NCBI GenBank assembly: GCA_947629045.1
Contig: CANRCF010000005.1
Span: 1-64,000 of the forward strand
DNA: 64,000 nucleotides
Source of the DNA: an uncultured Clostridia bacterium
Lineage (GTDB): Bacteria > Bacillota > Clostridia > TANB77 > CAG-508
Reading direction: 5' to 3'
How positions within the stretch are numbered: the stretch's first letter is position 1; the number at the start of each line of letters is the position of its first letter. Shown here piece after piece: positions 58,663-64,000 of the stretch. Under the pieces are notes generated by a model. That model saw only the letters and a program-made list of their open reading frames with translations. It was not told the DNA's origin and did not search any database. The position numbers and the translations under genes are program-made.

Positions 58663-61600
58663 CTAGCTCACTACCATTGAAGTAACAACTTTTACTTGAG
58701 AACCTCCTTGTAATGTATCACTTTCACTTCCGCTTCCACTTTCATCAATATATTTTATTTTGATTTGGTTAAAGTCACCTACAGGATGGATTTGAATGTT
58801 GCCAAATTGATTTGAGTCTGTTGCATATTGAACGGCAATATTTACGTCTGCTGTAGAGTTTATAGAAATATCTGCTTCTTTTCCAGATACAGTTTTTAAT
58901 AATTTAACTGCATATTTTGCACCTGTAAAATCATTTGAAGCTACACTAATGGTTGCGTTACCATCATCACCTTTTTTAGCAGAAGTATCAAAGTCTTTTA
59001 TAGTAACCGCACTTTCAATATTAGCAGAATTTGTTTTTCCAAATGTATTATAAGAAATATTAGTACCACCTGCAAGTGCACTATCAACGTCAATGAAAGT
59101 ATTTTTAATTTTTGTTCCATCAAAGGTATTCCATCTAATATCAACTGTTGCTTTAGTACCTGAATATTTAATTGCACTCTCTACATCTGCATTACTTGCA
59201 TTTGTCAAACTTGATTGCCATAATCTAAATTTCTCTGCCTGTACATCAATTAAGGTATTTTTGTTTTCAGCATCGGTAGCTGTAATATCTACCCAGTGGA
59301 TAAACACATCTTGAGCTTCCTTTGCAATGGTAATATTTTTTAATTTTAGTTTTGCATGGCCTGCTGAAGGTCCAATAATTGAAAGTTTTCTATTAATTGT
59401 AACATTTTCGTCAGTTAAATCAATTTCTGAATTAGTTTTGATATATATTGTTGAAATAGCTGGATCTTTAATAGCTTGCTTTAATGCTTCTTTTGGTCCA
59501 CTTTCTGACCCATCTGTTATCACTACTGTACCTACTGTATCTGTTACCTTGTATGCTGCATAGTATGTCTTGTCTGAAACAGCTACTAAGTCTGCCATGA
59601 CATCACCACCAGTGATCTTAGCGTTTCCATTTTCATCCACTGTAATTGAACCTGTTGGAAGTTGTGGTTCTGAATCAGAGTAAGTTGTTTTATTGCTACT
59701 TTCTGTGAATCCAATGCAAGTATATGTCTTTCCATCATCATCAAATGATTTAAACACATTAAATGGAGCTTCCGAAGATGGAGCCTTAACCGTTTTACCA
59801 TAATAATTATATCTAACAAATGATGCTTTTTTACTTCCTACTTGGTTAAGGAAAGTAGTGGTGTATATTTTTGCATTTACTGCTTTGTTATAATAATTAA
59901 CGTAATTGTATTCGTCAACTTTCGTTTTGGTATCTCCTGGTACAGTCTTGTCTTGGTGAGTTTCATACGTCTCAAATTTTTCCATTTCTTCTACTTTTTC
60001 AGCTGTTTTTGATCCACTATCTTTAAAAGTAACGGTTGCGCTTTTACCAGCTTTAACAGCAGGTTTTGTATAATGTTCACCATCATAGGTTAAACCAGAA
60101 ACGTCTAATGATGCACTACCTGCAACAGTTATAGCAGATTCAGTCTTAGTTCCTTCTACTTTTATTCCAGCTACTTTTAAACTTCCGCTGGTAACAGTAA
60201 TTGGATTTTTAACATCACTTAATGTAACATTTTGAATTGTTACACCTGCGCTTTGAACATCCAATAGTGTGTCAACGCCTGTTTTCTCAGCTTGCAAGGT
60301 TATGCTATAATTGCCATCTTCACCAGCTTTTTGTCCATCGATGGTTACTTCTCTAGTAATTTCATGTTTCTTTGTTACTTCAATATCATTTCCCAACTTA
60401 ATTGTAGTAATTTTTTCATTTCCTAATGCACTTTCTAATTCTGTTTCGTTTTTAACTGTAACTACTTTGCTTTCAAAGTTAAATGTATAAGTTTTATTAT
60501 CAGGTTCTGCTAGTTCTACAGAGTCAATATTGTCGCCAAGTTCTATGCTAAAGCTTTGCTTACCAAGTGCCATTTTACCTAATGTCATTGTAGGTTCTGC
60601 CTCTCCTAAAACTTGAGCAAATAAAGCTTGTGCTCCTGTTTGTATTTTTTCTTTTAGTTGTTGTCCGTCTTCGTCTAAAGCCATTGTTGATAATACTTGA
60701 TTATTTGTTCCCTCTTTTGTGAATTCTACTTTGTTCGAGCCTGTGCTTAAAGTAATTTTTTCAATTTCACCTTTTTGAAGAATGTAAGCAATAGCTCCTG
60801 GAATATTGGTATTATTCATTTCGCTTAATAGTAAGTTAGCATTTTTTGCCTCTATTGTAATATTGTTGTCTTCACCCATAGTTAAGACAAATCTTTGATA
60901 ATTCTCAGCGTGTGAATTTGAATCTTTAATTACTGCCTGAATAAAGGCATCTGCATCTAAGATCCAATGTGCTTTTAGCTCAAGATCCTCATCATGTTTT
61001 GTTGTAAGTCCTTCCTCAACAACCTCGTTTCCGTCATCCTTGGTCCATTCCTTAAATTTACGATAGTCAGTTGAAATTTCACTTAAATCCTTCAAGGTAA
61101 CTGGTTCATTTTCATAAACATTTGTTACTTCAGTTACATCTTCACCATTAGCATTTTTATAAGAATAAGTGATATGGTTTTCTGATAAGAAAGTAAAGTC
61201 AACTGGAATGGTTTCTTCTTTTGGCAAATATTCTTTACCTTGTTCTCCATCATAGTCAATTTTGTAAGAAAGAGTTTCGCTTCCTTCATTTACTTTAAAT
61301 AGAACAACAATATAACCATTTGTATAATCTGTTTCTGAAGGTTTTACTTCGGTGTAGACTTCACTTTCATGTTTTAAGCTAACTGTCCAAGCATTCTCTG
61401 GTAAATTTTTATTTTTTGGAACAATAATTTTTACAGGTACATAATATCCTTCAGCATTACTAAATCCTGCAGTTTCATTTAAAGTTTGTTGTTTTAGTTT
61501 ACCTTGAAAAGTAGCAGGTGTTCCCTGTTGTAGCAATAGTTTATAATGAATATCATTTAATTCAAATTTGAATCCCCAATCATTCGTCAACATTTCTTTG

Positions 61601-63792
61601 TCTGCTTTACTGATGTTTCCTGAATTAGCCATATCATAAGAACTACCGGTTGATTCTCCTTCAAATCCTAATTTGCTCCAATCTATGGTAACGGTGAATG
61701 GTACATATTTGGTATCATCTCCGTCCATATCTACTACAATATCAAATGTTCTTGTTTTAACGTCTTCAGCTAATCTTTGAACTGTATCTGGGTTTAATGA
61801 CATTAATATTAAAATTTGGTTATCATTGCCATCCTTTTTATCCCAAACTTCTTTTCCAGTTACTACTTTAGTACCATTTTCAGCTGTTAAAACTGGAACT
61901 GTTATTTTTGTTTTTTCTGTTGGTGCTGTTTCAGATTTAATTACTATTGGTAAATAGTAATTGGTTTTTTCCTCACCATCAAATCCAGTAACATCTTTCA
62001 TTTTTGGCAATAAACCTGTTACACTGATGGTTACTCTTGTTGGATCTTGCTCTGCTTCAGCATTTGAGGTAAATTTAAGATTCAAGTTTTCTGTTTTTTG
62101 CCAATGATATGTGTTTGTCAATGCGTTTGTAATTTCTGTATTTGCAATATCGTCTGGATCAGTTACTGCAATTACATTAGATGGTTCACTAAAGATTACT
62201 TCGCTATAGTCTATAGTGTAAGTTACTGGTGCATACTCATCACCATCACCATCTATATCTACTACAACTACAAATTGTTTTGGATCGGCTCCGGTATTTA
62301 ACTTCATTAATAAAGTAATACCTAGCCCATCATCTCCAACTGTTTTAACAGATGTTCCACCTTCTGCATCTTTTGGTACTGTTACTGTCGTTTTCTTTGC
62401 TATAAATTTATCATTATTTATATTGTATAATAAAAAGTATCCGTCACTTCCCAATCCTGCATCTGCTTCAACATCTTGTTTTACAATAGTTCCTGTTAAA
62501 TTTATTTTAAGTGGGTCGCTTTCATCAACTTTCAATTCATAACTATCTTGTGATGTTCTTGCATAACCCCAATTGCTAGAAATATAATTTACATCTGCTT
62601 CTGGTAATTCATCTGCATTCGAAGTAAATGTTGCTTCAGATACTTCTTGGAATGTTACTCCGCTCCAGTCAATTGTGTATGTGCCTTCAGCATATTTATC
62701 ACTTGCACCATCCAAGTCTACTACTACTGTTATTGTTTTATCGTCAGCATTTTCATTTAATGATACTAATATAGCCATTTTTCCATTATCTTTATCATCA
62801 AATGCAGTATATGGTATAGATTTTTCTTCTCCATTTGATTTTAATATTACTGTCGTTGCTTCAGTTACTGTTCCTTCTACATCTAATACATATCCGAAAT
62901 AGTAACCTGTCTTTTTATCTCCACTAAATGTACTGTCTGGCACGTCTTTTTTTGCTTTTTCAATTAAACCTGTTAATTGACCACCTTCTGCTAAGGTAAG
63001 TTTTTTTGCATTTTCTTTGTCATAATTTCCATCAAATCCTAAGCCTTTTAATGCAGTTAAGAAAGTATTACTATCTTTTACACTTTGTCCTACTTCATCT
63101 AAACTTACTTTAAATTTAGTAATTTCACTCCATTTTGCAAAGAATACTGTGTCTGATGTGATTACTTCACTTTCTATTTTATCTAATGCAACTTCTGTTG
63201 TAGTGTCACTTCCTACTGTTACTTTTATCCATCCTGCTAATTTGTAGCCATTTCTAGTTGCTTCTGGTGCTGTACCTACTGTTTTTCCTTCTTCTACTTC
63301 TTTACTATTTAACACTTCTTGACCATCTACAAAAAATACATTGTATTTTGTAACTGGTTCCACTGGTTTTTCTAGTTCTGGTGCTTGTTGACCTTGTTTT
63401 AATACGTTATCTACATACCATATTTCCATTGGTAATGTTGGACTTACCTTTTTTGTTGCTCTTCCATTTACATATTCGTACCATTCTCCAAATGTATATG
63501 TATACATTTTTGGATATGGATAACCATCAGTTGTTTTTTTCTCTGCTACAAATATTGCTAAATCGTTTGCTCCTGCTATTGCTGCTTTTTCTCCTGTTAC
63601 TATTACTCCTGGTGTGAATTTGCTTTTTCCTATTACTATTGTTCCATCTGCTAGTTTGTATGTGTCTTTGTTACTACTTGATTCTACATTTTCAGGTAGA
63701 TTGTTTGTAACAGCTTTTACTGGAATTGTTATTGCTACAATAGCTAATATGATTAAGCTTATCGTTAGTAATTGTTTTATTCCTTTTTTCAT
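58663..63792 (-). CDS. Giant secreted repeat protein B3 (1709 aa)
   Basis: Same signal peptide/N-terminal module; tandem YTIDWSxVxF repeats; beta-helix-like C-terminal region. Confidence 0.85.
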   Translation of the reverse strand: MKKGIKQLLTISLIILAIVAITIPVKAVTNNLPENVESSSNKDTYKLADGTIVIGKSKFTPGVIVTGEKAAIAGANDLAIFVAEKKTTDGYPYPKMYTYTFGEWYEYVNGRATKKVSPTLPMEIWYVDNVLKQGQQAPELEKPVEPVTKYNVFFVDGQEVLNSKEVEEGKTVGTAPEATRNGYKLAGWIKVTVGSDTTTEVALDKIESEVITSDTVFFAKWSEITKFKVSLDEVGQSVKDSNTFLTALKGLGFDGNYDKENAKKLTLAEGGQLTGLIEKAKKDVPDSTFSGDKKTGYYFGYVLDVEGTVTEATTVILKSNGEEKSIPYTAFDDKDNGKMAILVSLNENADDKTITVVVDLDGASDKYAEGTYTIDWSGVTFQEVSEATFTSNADELPEADVNYISSNWGYARTSQDSYELKVDESDPLKINLTGTIVKQDVEADAGLGSDGYFLLYNINNDKFIAKKTTVTVPKDAEGGTSVKTVGDDGLGITLLMKLNTGADPKQFVVVVDIDGDGDEYAPVTYTIDYSEVIFSEPSNVIAVTDPDDIANTEITNALTNTYHWQKTENLNLKFTSNAEAEQDPTRVTISVTGLLPKMKDVTGFDGEEKTNYYLPIVIKSETAPTEKTKITVPVLTAENGTKVVTGKEVWDKKDGNDNQILILMSLNPDTVQRLAEDVKTRTFDIVVDMDGDDTKYVPFTVTIDWSKLGFEGESTGSSYDMANSGNISKADKEMLTNDWGFKFELNDIHYKLLLQQGTPATFQGKLKQQTLNETAGFSNAEGYYVPVKIIVPKNKNLPENAWTVSLKHESEVYTEVKPSETDYTNGYIVVLFKVNEGSETLSYKIDYDGEQGKEYLPKEETIPVDFTFLSENHITYSYKNANGEDVTEVTNVYENEPVTLKDLSEISTDYRKFKEWTKDDGNEVVEEGLTTKHDEDLELKAHWILDADAFIQAVIKDSNSHAENYQRFVLTMGEDNNITIEAKNANLLLSEMNNTNIPGAIAYILQKGEIEKITLSTGSNKVEFTKEGTNNQVLSTMALDEDGQQLKEKIQTGAQALFAQVLGEAEPTMTLGKMALGKQSFSIELGDNIDSVELAEPDNKTYTFNFESKVVTVKNETELESALGNEKITTIKLGNDIEVTKKHEITREVTIDGQKAGEDGNYSITLQAEKTGVDTLLDVQSAGVTIQNVTLSDVKNPITVTSGSLKVAGIKVEGTKTESAITVAGSASLDVSGLTYDGEHYTKPAVKAGKSATVTFKDSGSKTAEKVEEMEKFETYETHQDKTVPGDTKTKVDEYNYVNYYNKAVNAKIYTTTFLNQVGSKKASFVRYNYYGKTVKAPSSEAPFNVFKSFDDDGKTYTCIGFTESSNKTTYSDSEPQLPTGSITVDENGNAKITGGDVMADLVAVSDKTYYAAYKVTDTVGTVVITDGSESGPKEALKQAIKDPAISTIYIKTNSEIDLTDENVTINRKLSIIGPSAGHAKLKLKNITIAKEAQDVFIHWVDITATDAENKNTLIDVQAEKFRLWQSSLTNASNADVESAIKYSGTKATVDIRWNTFDGTKIKNTFIDVDSALAGGTNISYNTFGKTNSANIESAVTIKDFDTSAKKGDDGNATISVASNDFTGAKYAVKLLKTVSGKEADISINSTADVNIAVQYATDSNQFGNIQIHPVGDFNQIKIKYIDESGSGSESDTLQGGSQVKVVTSMVVS

Positions 63793-63813
63793 ATTTTTTA
63801 TTCTCCTTCCTTT

Positions 63814-64000
63814 CTAGTTTCCTTTTACATTAGAAACTGATTTTATTGTGTCTTTTACATATATTGCTCCACTTGCTGGTATACTTACTGTCTTACTTGT
63901 TCCTCCTATACTTGTTAGGGTTGCTGTTCCTGCTACATGTTGTCCTTTTGAGTTTACAATGTATAGTCTATATTGTCCTGCTACACTCTCTTCTATTTTT
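63814..64000 (-). CDS. C-terminal part of Ig-like protein A3, truncated by window end
   Basis: DNA matches the 3' ends of A1 and A2. Confidence 0.9.
   Translation of the reverse strand, partial: KIEESVAGQYRLYIVNSKGQHVAGTATLTSIGGTSKTVSIPASGAIYVKDTIKSVSNVKGN

Overview
AT-rich Firmicutes/Clostridia-like chromosomal window, read by eye and hand-translated; no searches were run. About 0-32 kb is mostly minus-strand housekeeping: DUF421/DUF4363, glmU, a UDPGP-family pyrophosphorylase, dinB, hicAB, a PIN-domain TA-like pair, ylmH, dxs, an interrupted MATE gene, tRNA-Gln, the glycolytic cluster gap-pgk-tpiA-gpmI-eno, groES-groEL with a CIRCE-like operator, hemW, an M19 dipeptidase and a GT4 glycosyltransferase. 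An accessory island at about 32-36.5 kb holds an Rpn-like nuclease gene, a decayed copy of it, duplicated segments, and a prepilin-type protein with an FGE/C-type-lectin-like C-terminus resembling a diversity-generating-retroelement (DGR) variable region. Then come DUF4912, GH57, ytxC, divergent secF/secD, a frameshifted WG-repeat-like protein and tgt. From 46 kb to the window end there are three tandem two-gene surface cassettes: a membrane-anchored Ig-like protein A plus a giant secreted repeat protein B. A is identical between the two complete cassettes, and B has a conserved 5' end and a divergent body. The most unusual signal is a family of three short ORFs, each with a good RBS and an (AG)n tract coding for (Arg-Glu)n. 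They precede the prepilin gene and two of the A-B cassettes. Before the cassettes, the long reading frame ends at the apex of a terminator-like hairpin, while a frame shifted by one AG unit stops well before it. Before the prepilin gene, loss of one AG unit would fuse the leader in frame to the prepilin. I propose a phase-variable leader-peptide/attenuator system controlling recombining surface-protein cassettes; this is inference.
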